Shown here: piece by piece, positions 1-7,244 of the stretch | Layout of the letters: each line of letters begins with the position of its first letter | Numbering within the stretch: the first letter of the stretch is position 1 | From: an uncultured Oscillospiraceae bacterium | GTDB taxonomy: Bacteria; Bacillota; Clostridia; Oscillospirales; Acutalibacteraceae | Direction of reading: 5' to 3' | DNA length: 12,827 nt | NCBI GenBank assembly: GCA_900548085.1 | Contig: URJF01000033.1 | Span: 1 to 12,827, forward strand | Made by a program: the position numbers and the translations under genes | Notes under the pieces: model-generated | Seen by the model: only the letters and a program-made list of their open reading frames with translations | Database searches by the model: none | Told to the model about the DNA's origin: nothing

Positions 1-1271
1 TCTCCGCAGTCGTCACAATACCATGCAGGGATACGGTGTCCCCACCACAGCTGACGGGAAATACACCAATCTCTTATATTTTCAAGCCAATGGAAATATG
101 TTTTTTCATATCTCTTAGGTACGAACTTTGTTTTGCCGTTCTTTACAGCGTCTATTGCAGGGCCGGCAAGCGGTTTCATACTAACGAACCACTGCTTTGA
201 TACCTTTGGCTCTATAGTGGTGCCGCAGCGATAGCAGGTGCCGACATTATGCGAATAATCCTCAACCTCAAGGAGCGCACCCTCTGCTTTAAGGTCCTCT
301 ACGATAGCGTCACGGCACTCATAGCGATCCATGCCGCTGTATTTGCCCCAGCCTTCTTTAATGTGGGCATCGTCAGTCATAACATCAATAACCTCAAGGT
401 TATGTCTGAGTCCTACCTCAAAGTCGTTAGGGTCATGGGCAGGTGTAATCTTAACTACGCCTGTACCGAATTCGATATCAACATAGCTATCTGCAATAAC
501 AGGAATCTGACGGTGTACGATAGGAAGGTCAAGCATTTTGCCTACCATATCCTTATATCTCTCATCGTCGGGATTGACTGCTACTGCGGTATCGCCGAGA
601 AGTGTCTCAGGTCTTGTGGTAGCAAGTTCAAGATAGCCTGATCCGTCTGCAAACGGATATTTAAGATGCCAAAAATGACCTGCCTGATCCTCATATTCTA
701 CCTCTGCATCAGAAATAGAAGTAAGGCAATGCGGACACCAATTTACTATTCTTTTGCCTCGATAAATAAGACCTTTTTCGTACAGGTTGTTGAACACCTC
801 AACAACTGCTTTGTTGCAGCCCTCATCGAGAGTAAAACGCTCTCTGTCCCAATCGCATGATGAGCCCATTTTTTTGAGCTGCTCGATAATTCTGCCGCCG
901 TACTGCTTTTTCCATTCCCAAGCACGCTCAAGGAATTTTTCTCTGCCGATATCCTCTTTTGTGATACCCTCCTTGCGCATAGCCTCAACAATCTTTGCCT
1001 CGGTAGCAATAGACGCATGGTCTGTGCCGGGAAGCCAAAGAGTATCATAGCCGTTCATACGGTGATAACGGATAAGAATATCCTGCAGTGTGTTATCAAG
1101 GGCATGTCCCATATGGAGCTGTCCCGTGATATTCGGAGGCGGTATAACTATAGTATAAGGTTTTTTGTCAGATTTGACATCAGCGTGGAAGTAGCCGTTG
1201 TCAACCCAAAATTTGTATGTTCTGTCCTCAAATGACGAGGGATCATACTGCTTTTCCAATTCTTTTGACAT
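1..1271 (-). CDS. valS: Valine--tRNA ligase, N-terminal part (runs off left edge)
   Basis: Class Ia aminoacyl-tRNA synthetase that charges tRNA-Val in the cytoplasm. Translating the minus strand from ATG at 1271 gives an uninterrupted 423 codons starting MSKELEKQYDPSSFEDRTYKF. The HIGH-type ATP site is seen as PNITGQLHMGHALD (about residues 47-59). The editing (CP1) domain carries TTRPETLLGDTAVAVNP (about 217-233) and GTGVVKITPAHDPNDFEVG (about 268-286). Cysteine pairs GTCYRCG (about 343) and YCDDCG at the window edge fit the usual zinc sites. The family is about 880 residues long, so roughly half is present and the KMSKS loop lies outside the window. The start is set by AGGAG 8 nt upstream; an ATG at 1279 is out of frame and too close to the RBS. 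A valine-type T-box leader precedes it, which independently supports the call. Confidence 0.97.
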   Translation of the reverse strand, partial: MSKELEKQYDPSSFEDRTYKFWVDNGYFHADVKSDKKPYTIVIPPPNITGQLHMGHALDNTLQDILIRYHRMNGYDTLWLPGTDHASIATEAKIVEAMRKEGITKEDIGREKFLERAWEWKKQYGGRIIEQLKKMGSSCDWDRERFTLDEGCNKAVVEVFNNLYEKGLIYRGKRIVNWCPHCLTSISDAEVEYEDQAGHFWHLKYPFADGSGYLELATTRPETLLGDTAVAVNPDDERYKDMVGKMLDLPIVHRQIPVIADSYVDIEFGTGVVKITPAHDPNDFEVGLRHNLEVIDVMTDDAHIKEGWGKYSGMDRYECRDAIVEDLKAEGALLEVEDYSHNVGTCYRCGTTIEPKVSKQWFVSMKPLAGPAIDAVKNGKTKFVPKRYEKTYFHWLENIRDWCISRQLWWGHRIPAWYCDDCG

Positions 1272-1279
1272 TTTTTCAT

Positions 1280-1525
1280 CTCCTAAAAAATAAAAAAGCT
1301 TTCGTCTCCTATGAGACGAAAGCAAATCTTCCGTGGTACCACTCAAATTGCACAACAAATATCATTGTGCCACTCAAATCCTTAACGCAGATATACGGGT
1401 CGGACTACATATTCACCCGACCGGCTCCCGAGCTACCTTCGACCGTTCTCCTATCGGCTCACACCTACCGCCGACTCTCTGAAAAAATACAGGTCTACTC
1501 CTCTCGTTCATTGCCGTTTAAGTAT
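1280..1525 (-). promoter_or_regulatory. T-box riboswitch leader controlling valS (candidate GUA specifier)
   Basis: T-box leaders bind uncharged tRNA and then favour an antiterminator over a terminator. Visible on the minus strand: the AGTAGA and AGAGAG (1480-1475) elements of Stem I, GGTGTGAGCC in the distal part, the conserved T-box core GAGTGGTACCACGG (1344-1331), and a terminator directly after it. In the predicted specifier loop, the 3' side after GAA reads TAT-GTA-G before a short lower helix, so the likely specifier is GUA (1408-1406), a valine codon read by tRNA-Val(UAC). The neighbouring GUC (1405-1403) is also valine and cannot be excluded by eye. A short hairpin (GCACAA/TTGTGC, 1350-1370) is flanked by two copies of ATTTGAGTGG on the minus strand (1348-1339 and 1379-1370), the second copy supplying a GUGG that could pair in the antiterminator. 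Confidence 0.93.
1292..1323 (-). terminator. T-box intrinsic terminator upstream of valS
   Basis: Perfect 11-bp hairpin with arms GCTTTCGTCTC and GAGACGAAAGC around a 4-nt loop, followed on the minus strand by six U residues (1297-1292). It lies just after the T-box core and ahead of the valS ribosome binding site. This is the OFF conformation of the riboswitch, formed when tRNA-Val is charged. Confidence 0.93.
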
Positions 1526-1531
1526 GGAAAT

Positions 1532-1560
1532 ATATTAACAAAATACCGTCTAAATGTCAA
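1532..1560 (-). promoter_or_regulatory. Sigma-A type promoter of valS
   Basis: Minus-strand TTGACA (1560-1555), a 17-nt spacer and TAATAT (1537-1532) form a near-consensus promoter. Transcription would start near 1525, just before the T-box Stem I. The -35 box begins one nucleotide after the stop codon of the upstream lipoprotein gene (1562-1564). Confidence 0.85.
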
Positions 1561-1561
1561 G

Positions 1562-2044
1562 TCAATTAAACTCAACACTTATGTCTTTATCAGGCAAAAT
1601 CAATTTATCTAAAGAATTATCGTCCTTTTGGTACAGAGTAAAAACTCCGTAATCGGTTTTGCCGCTGTATTGATAGCCTGACTCTACCTTTTTGACGGTA
1701 TATGACTTGCCGTCGCACAGAGCATAAAAAACAGAGTAAAGAACTGCGGCGGGATTTTTTGGTGATGCCTCCGACAGAGTCAGAGACTTTTTCATTCCAT
1801 TTTGGATAAATAACACATTCGTACCGTCGCAGGATATTTTCATATCCGAGGCATATGTATCTGTGGGCACAACGGTAACTGTCTTTTCTTTCCGTGATAT
1901 TATACACGAGAAAGAATAATCCCCCGTTACAAACCGAGCTCCATAATCGAATTCGCTGTTTATAACAGGAGAGTAAGTCTTAGTACCGCACCCTGAAAGC
2001 AAAATCAAAAATGCTGTCAGAGTTAGACATATTATTTTTTTCAT
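1562..2044 (-). CDS. Small predicted lipoprotein of unknown function
   Basis: A 160-residue protein beginning MKKIICLTLTAFLILLSGCG. It has a lysine-rich start, a hydrophobic core and a lipobox L16-S17-G18-C19, so it should be lipidated on Cys19 and anchored outside the cytoplasmic membrane. The mature part is rich in alternating polar and hydrophobic residues with many Tyr, Ser, Thr, Asp and Lys, suggesting a beta-rich extracytoplasmic domain, but I recognise no family. A TTG 21 nt upstream is an alternative start. I chose ATG at 2044 because it puts the signal peptide at the very N-terminus and leaves a 10-nt gap after the nnr stop codon. It is the last gene of the epimerase-nadE-nnr operon. 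No terminator is visible after it, so transcripts may continue into the valS leader. A link to NAD metabolism is only suggested by position. Confidence 0.85.
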   Translation of the reverse strand: MKKIICLTLTAFLILLSGCGTKTYSPVINSEFDYGARFVTGDYSFSCIISRKEKTVTVVPTDTYASDMKISCDGTNVLFIQNGMKKSLTLSEASPKNPAAVLYSVFYALCDGKSYTVKKVESGYQYSGKTDYGVFTLYQKDDNSLDKLILPDKDISVEFN

Positions 2045-2054
2045 ACAACCAACT

Positions 2055-3566
2055 CTACTGTTCAAATTCGGACATTAAAGCACCGAGTCGGTCTATCATA
2101 TCAAACACAGTAATTCCTCTGCTGCTGATTTGGGCAGCGGCAGTATCACCGCAAAGTCCGTGTATATAAACTCCGGCAATTGCCGCATCAAAGGAAGAAA
2201 CGCCCTGAGCAACAAACGCACCTATCATACCGGACAACATATCACCGCTGCCTCCCATAGCCATAGCAGGATTGCCGGTAGTGTTGACAAATACCTTTTC
2301 TCCGTCCGTAACCACAGTATTTGCACCCTTCAGCACAAGAACGACTCCGTAGGATTTTGCAAAATTCTTAGCAATACCTATCCTGTCAGCCTGCACCTCG
2401 GCAACTGATTTTGATACTAACCTGCTCATCTCGCCCGGATGAGGCGTAAGAACAACCGGCACCTTAATATCCTTAAGAATATCTATGCTCCGATTTATGC
2501 AATTTATACCATCGGCATCGAGAATAACAGGTGAATTTGCATTTTTTAACACATAACGAACAAAAGCTTCGGTATCATCATTTATTCCGACACCGCAACC
2601 CATAACTATACTGTCGCAGCGATTCAAGTCGTCATTTATTTCTTCTGCAGTATCGGCAGAAAAGGTTCCCGATTTATTTTCGCAAACAGGGTGAAACACA
2701 GGCTGGCAGGTGTGACATTCAACAAGAGGATAAGCCGATTTGGGCACAGTAACCCTGACTAATCCGGCACCGCTCCTAATTGCAGACTCGGCAGCGAACA
2801 CTGCCGCACCGGGCATAGTGTAGCTACCGCACAGCGAAAGGACTGTTCCCCTGCTGCCTTTGTTGTCATTAGTATTTTGACGATGAAACAAGGAACGAAC
2901 GAAAGTCTTTTCTATAGTATTAGTATCACAAGGCTCGTAGCAGTCGTCGGGGATACCGATATCGACTACTACAGTATCACCGCAATAATCATTGGCAGGC
3001 GGGAGAATATGAGCATATTTCAGTGTAGAAATTGCTATAGTAAAATCTGCCTTGATGCAGTCGGTGCACACCGAGCCGAGTGTAGAATCTGTTCCGCTGG
3101 GTGTATCTACCGAAATTACGACAGCACCGGTCTCATTCACAGCCGAAAATATTTTGTCGAAGGGTGAACGAGGCTCTCCGTGGAAGCCTATGCCGAACAT
3201 ACAGTCCACAATATAATCACAATCCAGTGTTTTTTCTGTAAAGCCAACTGACTTTACACCACTGCTAAGTGACTGCTCATAATACATCACCGGCTCGGCA
3301 ATAATCGGCATCTTGTCACAAATAACAATAGAGGCATCTGCGCCGTAACAATAGAGCAAACGGGCGATAACAAAGCCATCTCCGGCATTTTTTCCATTTC
3401 CGCAAAGAACGGAAACTTTAGAATTTTTTAGGCTGTCCCCATATTTTTTTACTATCTCATTATAGCAGGCAGTGCCTGCTTTGAGCATCAATTCAGCTTC
3501 AGTACTGTAAAGTTCAAAACATTTACACTCAGCTTTCTTAATTTCATCAGCAGTCAGAATCTTCAT
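2055..3566 (-). CDS. nnr: Bifunctional NAD(P)H-hydrate epimerase / ADP-dependent NAD(P)H-hydrate dehydratase
   Basis: Metabolite-repair enzyme for damaged NADH/NADPH. The N-terminal YjeF_N domain interconverts the R and S epimers of the hydrate, and the C-terminal ribokinase-like dehydratase restores NAD(P)H. The protein has 503 residues, normal for the fused form. N-terminal domain (about 1-215): VLCGNGKNAGDGFVIAR at 53-69, VDCMFGIGF at 120-128 and SVDTPSGTD at 152-160. C-terminal domain (about 225-500): KGSRGTVLSLCGSYTMPGAA at 236-255, LDADGIN at 349-355, LTPHPGEM at 373-380 and NPAMAMGGSGDMLSGMIG at 432-449. The first glycine motif differs from the more usual GNNGGDG form, reading GKNAGDG. 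It starts 19 nt after the nadE stop, with GGAG 10 nt before ATG, so it is very likely co-transcribed with nadE, which supplies the cofactor it repairs. Confidence 0.95.
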   Translation of the reverse strand: MKILTADEIKKAECKCFELYSTEAELMLKAGTACYNEIVKKYGDSLKNSKVSVLCGNGKNAGDGFVIARLLYCYGADASIVICDKMPIIAEPVMYYEQSLSSGVKSVGFTEKTLDCDYIVDCMFGIGFHGEPRSPFDKIFSAVNETGAVVISVDTPSGTDSTLGSVCTDCIKADFTIAISTLKYAHILPPANDYCGDTVVVDIGIPDDCYEPCDTNTIEKTFVRSLFHRQNTNDNKGSRGTVLSLCGSYTMPGAAVFAAESAIRSGAGLVRVTVPKSAYPLVECHTCQPVFHPVCENKSGTFSADTAEEINDDLNRCDSIVMGCGVGINDDTEAFVRYVLKNANSPVILDADGINCINRSIDILKDIKVPVVLTPHPGEMSRLVSKSVAEVQADRIGIAKNFAKSYGVVLVLKGANTVVTDGEKVFVNTTGNPAMAMGGSGDMLSGMIGAFVAQGVSSFDAAIAGVYIHGLCGDTAAAQISSRGITVFDMIDRLGALMSEFEQ

Positions 3567-3585
3567 AACTCCGTCACTCCAAAAA

Positions 3586-5595
3586 TTATTTCAAGAATTC
3601 ATCAAAAGATGCGTCACTCGGCATTCTCCAATCTCCTCTTGGACTGAGCGAAACAGAGCCTACCTTAGGCGAGTCCGGAATACATGAGCGCTTGAATTGG
3701 CTGATGAAAAATCTCTTAAGAAATACATTCAGCCATTTTGCAATAACAAGGCTATCGTATTTTACGTCAAAAGCTTTTTCAGCAAGGCGTTGCAATTTTT
3801 CTTTAGAAAAGCCGAAACGCACAAAATTGTACAAAAAGAAATCGTGCAGCTCATACGGTCCGATATTGTCCTCTGTTTTTTGTGCAATCTTTCCGTCCTT
3901 ATCGGGAGGAAGAAGCTCCGGCGAAACAGGGGTATCAAGCACATCTAACAAAATCGCTTTTGTTCTCTCATTACTTACCGAGGCAACATAGTCCACAAGA
4001 TAGCGCACAAGAGTCTTTGGAACAGAGGCATTTACGCCATACATACTCATATGGTCTCCGTTATAGGTACACCAACCCATAGCAAGCTCGCTCAAATCGC
4101 CTGTACCTACCAGCAAGCAGCCTGTCTTGTTAGCCAAATCGAACAAAATTTGGGTGCGCTCTCTCGCTTGAGTATTTTCGTAGGTTATGTCTTTTATGCT
4201 CTCATCGTGGCCTATATCTGCCATATGCTGACGGCACGCCGCCTTAATGTCAATTTCTCTGACAGTAATACCCAGTGAATGCATAAGGTCGAGAGCATTA
4301 TTATATGTTCTGTCCGTAGTTCCGAATCCCGGCATAGTAACACCGATAATATCCGACGGTGCTTTGCCTACAAGTCGCATGGCCTCAACGCTGACAAGCA
4401 GTGCCAGGGTGGAATCCAAACCACCGCTGATACCTACGACACAGCCCTTTGAACCTACGTGCTCAAGTCTTTTGGCGAGGCCGGACGCCTGAATTGCGAA
4501 TATTTCCTCGCACCTTTCTCTGACTGCGGTCTTATCGGCAGGCACAAATGGGTGTGAGTCAACATACCTGTACTTTAGGTCATTAAAATATTCCGGCGGT
4601 GCAAACTGCTCGTCATCGTCGTCAAAGCTCTCCTCCGAGTCGAACTCATCGCAGTCAGCATCCTCACTGATAAATATTGACGAAACGCCATCGGAGATGC
4701 CTATTACTCCGTCATTATATATATCAATAATTTCAAATTCATTGTCCTTGTTGTATTCAAAGCTCATATTCTTTTGGCGGAGTGTATTCAGCTTTTCTAC
4801 ATCTATATCGGCAATAGTAATCACATTGTCACGCTGAAATCTCTTTCCCTCTGCCAAAATCGCACCATTTTCGGCTATTACGGTGGCACCGCTGAAGACC
4901 AAATCGGTACTGCTCTCCCCTACGCCCGCACCGGCATAGATATACGCTCCGATACAGCGTGCGGACTGACCCGAAATCAAGTCACGGCGATACTGTGCCT
5001 TAGATACGTACTCATCGCTGGCAGACAAATTGACAATAATCTGTGCTCCGGCGAGAGATGCTTTTCCTGACGGTGGCTCTGTAACCCACAAATCCTCGCA
5101 CATCTCAAAACCGATAACAATATCGTCGGTAGTTCTCACGAGGCATTGAGAGTTGACAGTAAACTCTCTGCGGTCATCGTAATCATCAAGTCCTTTTCCC
5201 GACTCAAACCAGCGTTTTTCATAAAATTCATTATAGTTAGCCAAATTCTGCTTAGGCACAGCACAAACAATTCTGCCGCTATACAATACAAAAGCACAGT
5301 TATACAGCTTAGAATGGCTTTGATAAGGTGCACCTACCACGACTATAATATCCTTGTCAAAGGTGTATTCTGCCAGCTCTTGCAACGCCTTGTCCGAAGC
5401 GGAAAGAAGTGTGCGTGAAAAGAACAAATCAGCACAGGTATAGCCGGTAACGGACAGCTCCGGTGTAACTAACAGGCGAACATTTTCTGCCACTGCCTTG
5501 TCGATAACAGATTTTATTTGAGTCGTATTATATGTTGTGTCTGCGACTTTTAGTTTCGGCGAAACCGCAGCCGCTCTAAACATTCCGTAATCCAT
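3586..5595 (-). CDS. nadE: Glutamine-dependent NAD+ synthetase
   Basis: Last step of NAD+ synthesis: ATP-dependent amidation of deamido-NAD+ using ammonia released from glutamine. The 669 residues match the two-domain form. The N-terminal nitrilase-like glutaminase (about 5-290) shows the Glu-Lys-Cys triad: E46 in TPELSVTGY, K115 in VPKQNLANYNEFYEKRWF and C166 in GFEMCEDLWV. The C-terminal synthetase (about 355-669) shows the PP-loop SGGLDS at 390-395 and VGTGDLSELAMGWCTYNGDH at 496-515. Between them is a very acidic stretch at about 311-329 (EDADCDEFDSEESFDDDDE), probably a flexible linker. Start ATG 5595 has AAGAGG just upstream, and that RBS overlaps the stop codon of the epimerase gene; the gap is 9 nt. 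It is the second gene of a four-gene operon followed by nnr. Confidence 0.97.
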   Translation of the reverse strand: MDYGMFRAAAVSPKLKVADTTYNTTQIKSVIDKAVAENVRLLVTPELSVTGYTCADLFFSRTLLSASDKALQELAEYTFDKDIIVVVGAPYQSHSKLYNCAFVLYSGRIVCAVPKQNLANYNEFYEKRWFESGKGLDDYDDRREFTVNSQCLVRTTDDIVIGFEMCEDLWVTEPPSGKASLAGAQIIVNLSASDEYVSKAQYRRDLISGQSARCIGAYIYAGAGVGESSTDLVFSGATVIAENGAILAEGKRFQRDNVITIADIDVEKLNTLRQKNMSFEYNKDNEFEIIDIYNDGVIGISDGVSSIFISEDADCDEFDSEESFDDDDEQFAPPEYFNDLKYRYVDSHPFVPADKTAVRERCEEIFAIQASGLAKRLEHVGSKGCVVGISGGLDSTLALLVSVEAMRLVGKAPSDIIGVTMPGFGTTDRTYNNALDLMHSLGITVREIDIKAACRQHMADIGHDESIKDITYENTQARERTQILFDLANKTGCLLVGTGDLSELAMGWCTYNGDHMSMYGVNASVPKTLVRYLVDYVASVSNERTKAILLDVLDTPVSPELLPPDKDGKIAQKTEDNIGPYELHDFFLYNFVRFGFSKEKLQRLAEKAFDVKYDSLVIAKWLNVFLKRFFISQFKRSCIPDSPKVGSVSLSPRGDWRMPSDASFDEFLK

Positions 5596-5604
5596 ATTTA
5601 CCTC

Positions 5605-6477
5605 TTATATTAAAGTAATCTTAAATTTAAAGCTCGCCTCATCATCAGGCTCAAGCACAGTCATACCACGCTTTTTTTCTATCTCATCTGTTTCGTCCGA
5701 GCAATTAGCAATACCGGTCCACGGCTCAAGTGCCACAAAGTCGGCATTGTTGCAAGCGGACCAAACAAGCAGGTTGTTCATATCCTGATATTCAATTCTT
5801 ACGCCATTACCATTCGGTCCCATCAGAGTAGCCGTCTTAGGAGCAACACTGTCAAAAATCATTGCATCCTTTTCTTCAAACAAATCGTGACGAAGTGATA
5901 TAGCGGTGTTGTCCTCCAAATCATATCTTCTGTCAACATCCACAAGTCCTGTGTGGTGGTCCGGACGCAAATATGCCTTTTTGATAGGCTTATCAAAAAT
6001 CACCTTATAATCTTCAAAGTGCTCATCGGAATTAAGCGGGCAATTAAAAGCAGGATGACCGCCAATAACGAATGGAAATTTTTCACTGCCGGTGTTAATG
6101 ACTGTGCACTCTGTGGTAACGGTTTTGCCAACGACAGTATATTTTATTCTCAACTCATAATCGAATGGAAATAATTTCTTTGTATCCTCAGACGAATGTT
6201 GTACAAAAGTAATACTGTTTTTACGCTGTTCGAGAACAGAAAAAGGAGAGATACGAGCTACTCCGTGCCGTTTCATAAAACAAGGTTTACCGAAAGCGGT
6301 TCCCTTATTATCAGGTATTACACCGTTAATCGGAAAGCAAACAGGAGCCTGGCCGGACCAATGGAGTTCATCTCCCTGCCACAAATATTCTCTGCCGTCA
6401 CAGTACAGAGAATTGAGCATAGCGCCCTCTGAGCCGACTACGACTTGTGCCTCGTTACTAAAGATTTTGTACTTCAC
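5605..6477 (-). CDS. Aldose 1-epimerase (galactose mutarotase-like, LacX-type) family protein
   Basis: A 290-residue cytoplasmic protein of the galactose mutarotase-like superfamily, whose members interconvert alpha and beta anomers of aldoses or phosphosugars. Landmarks in order: RHGVAR with H71, GGHPAFNCPL with H141, and ALEPWTG with E251. In characterised mutarotases the two histidines and the glutamate are the acid/base catalysts, so the site looks intact. The form resembles the LacX/YihR-like branch rather than classical GalM, and the true sugar is unknown. The start is GTG at 6477, preceded by GAGGTG five nt upstream; no better ATG lies near. It is the first gene of the NAD operon, though its role there is unclear. 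Confidence 0.9.
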   Translation of the reverse strand: MKYKIFSNEAQVVVGSEGAMLNSLYCDGREYLWQGDELHWSGQAPVCFPINGVIPDNKGTAFGKPCFMKRHGVARISPFSVLEQRKNSITFVQHSSEDTKKLFPFDYELRIKYTVVGKTVTTECTVINTGSEKFPFVIGGHPAFNCPLNSDEHFEDYKVIFDKPIKKAYLRPDHHTGLVDVDRRYDLEDNTAISLRHDLFEEKDAMIFDSVAPKTATLMGPNGNGVRIEYQDMNNLLVWSACNNADFVALEPWTGIANCSDETDEIEKKRGMTVLEPDDEASFKFKITLI

Positions 6478-6512
6478 AAAAACACCTCTTATAACTAATT
6501 ATATATAAAAGC

Positions 6513-6541
6513 ATTATAACCGAAAATATTATATAATGCAA
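6513..6541 (-). promoter_or_regulatory. Promoter of the epimerase-nadE-nnr-lipoprotein operon
   Basis: Minus-strand TTGCAT (6541-6536), a 17-nt spacer and a perfect TATAAT (6518-6513). Transcription should start near 6506, giving a leader of about 29 nt before the GTG start. Its -35 box lies 2 bp from the -35 box of the opposite promoter. Confidence 0.8.
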
Positions 6542-6543
6542 TA

Positions 6544-6572
6544 TTGAAAATACTGCCCATATGATATAGAAT
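6544..6572 (+). promoter_or_regulatory. Promoter of the acidic-protein gene
   Basis: Plus-strand TTGAAA (6544-6549), a 17-nt spacer and TAGAAT (6567-6572). It sits back to back with the NAD operon promoter. The elements closely resemble those in front of murI (TTGAAG, 17 nt, TAGAAT). Confidence 0.7.
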
Positions 6573-6604
6573 ATAGATAGCGAAAACAAAGCGGAGGAAA
6601 CAAA

Positions 6605-7180
6605 ATGAACTTAGAATCCTACATTCACGAAGCAATATTTGAGGAAAAAGAAAAGTACACTCTGCTGTACGAGATTATATGGGAAAACTTCAGCGAGGAC
6701 GGATTTGTTATCACCGACGAGCCGGGTCACGAAATTGACGCAATACTAAAGGCGGTTGCTATCCAAAACCTTATAGGTGAATTTGTGTACAGGGTATACG
6801 ACGAGGTGAACGAAACCGACTATGAGGATGTGGTAGAATATCTCGCCAATATCGGTATAGACGAGGACGAGTTGGTAGAATACTGCGAAAATGACGAAAA
6901 TATAGACACCGATGACGGCGATAACGAAGTAAAGATAAAAAATGCTTTGGACTACACCACCGAAATTGTGGCAGACAAGCTGTTGGAGTTGTTCTCGGCA
7001 GACGATTTGTTCGACTATTTCTTTGCGGCAACATATGATTTTGAGCAGGACTTCACCTACGCATTTGAGGATGTGGATGAGTTCCTCGCTTTCGTCGACA
7101 GCAACACCGAAAAGCTCGATGAATACAAGGAAGAATATCCCGGCGTAATGGCTTGGATAGAATCTGGAATGATAGTATAA
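6605..7180 (+). CDS. Very acidic cytoplasmic protein of unknown function
   Basis: A 191-residue protein with a strong RBS (GGAGG, 7 nt before ATG) and no signal peptide or membrane segment. I do not recognise the family. By my count it has 31 Glu and 24 Asp against only 8 Lys and 1 Arg, a net charge near -46, with many aromatic residues (Tyr, Phe, Trp). The pattern suggests mostly amphipathic helices, with a loop rich in Asp/Asn around residues 95-108 (ENDENIDTDDGDNE). Such proteins may bind cations or mimic nucleic acid, but nothing here shows it. It is monocistronic, diverges from the NAD operon, and converges on the glucosaminidase gene with which it shares a terminator. The reading frame is clearly real, given its RBS, promoter and terminator. 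Confidence 0.85.
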   Translation: MNLESYIHEAIFEEKEKYTLLYEIIWENFSEDGFVITDEPGHEIDAILKAVAIQNLIGEFVYRVYDEVNETDYEDVVEYLANIGIDEDELVEYCENDENIDTDDGDNEVKIKNALDYTTEIVADKLLELFSADDLFDYFFAATYDFEQDFTYAFEDVDEFLAFVDSNTEKLDEYKEEYPGVMAWIESGMIV

Positions 7181-7203
7181 TAATCTGAACAGATAATATT
7201 AGT

Positions 7204-7240
7204 AAAAAAACAAAAAGCCCGTTGGGCTTTTTGTTTTTTT
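7204..7240. terminator. Symmetric bidirectional terminator between convergent genes
   Basis: A perfect inverted repeat with 17-bp arms (7204-7220 and 7224-7240) around a 3-nt loop. The GC core is GCCC/GGGC, flanked by A-runs on one side and T-runs on the other, so a U-tailed hairpin forms on either strand. It lies 23 nt after the acidic-protein stop and 4 nt after the glucosaminidase stop on the other strand. Confidence 0.92.
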
Positions 7241-7244
7241 ACTG

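Noticed and set aside
249..1235. Several plus-strand and one minus-strand open frames across 249-1235
   Set aside because: They lie over the valS coding region in other frames; the valS frame matches the family along its full visible length and the others show no RBS or family signature.
2045..2065. TTG start giving a 167-residue lipoprotein precursor overlapping nnr
   Set aside because: The extra residues MNSRVGC precede a complete signal peptide beginning MKKIICL; the ATG at 2044 is the natural start.
3692..4492. Open plus-strand frames opposite nadE
   Set aside because: They are antisense shadows of an intact conserved enzyme, with no RBS and no recognisable protein features.
6771..7148. 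Frames in both directions within the acidic-protein gene
   Set aside because: Low-complexity products created by the GAX-rich codons of the acidic gene; the acidic frame alone has promoter, RBS and terminator.
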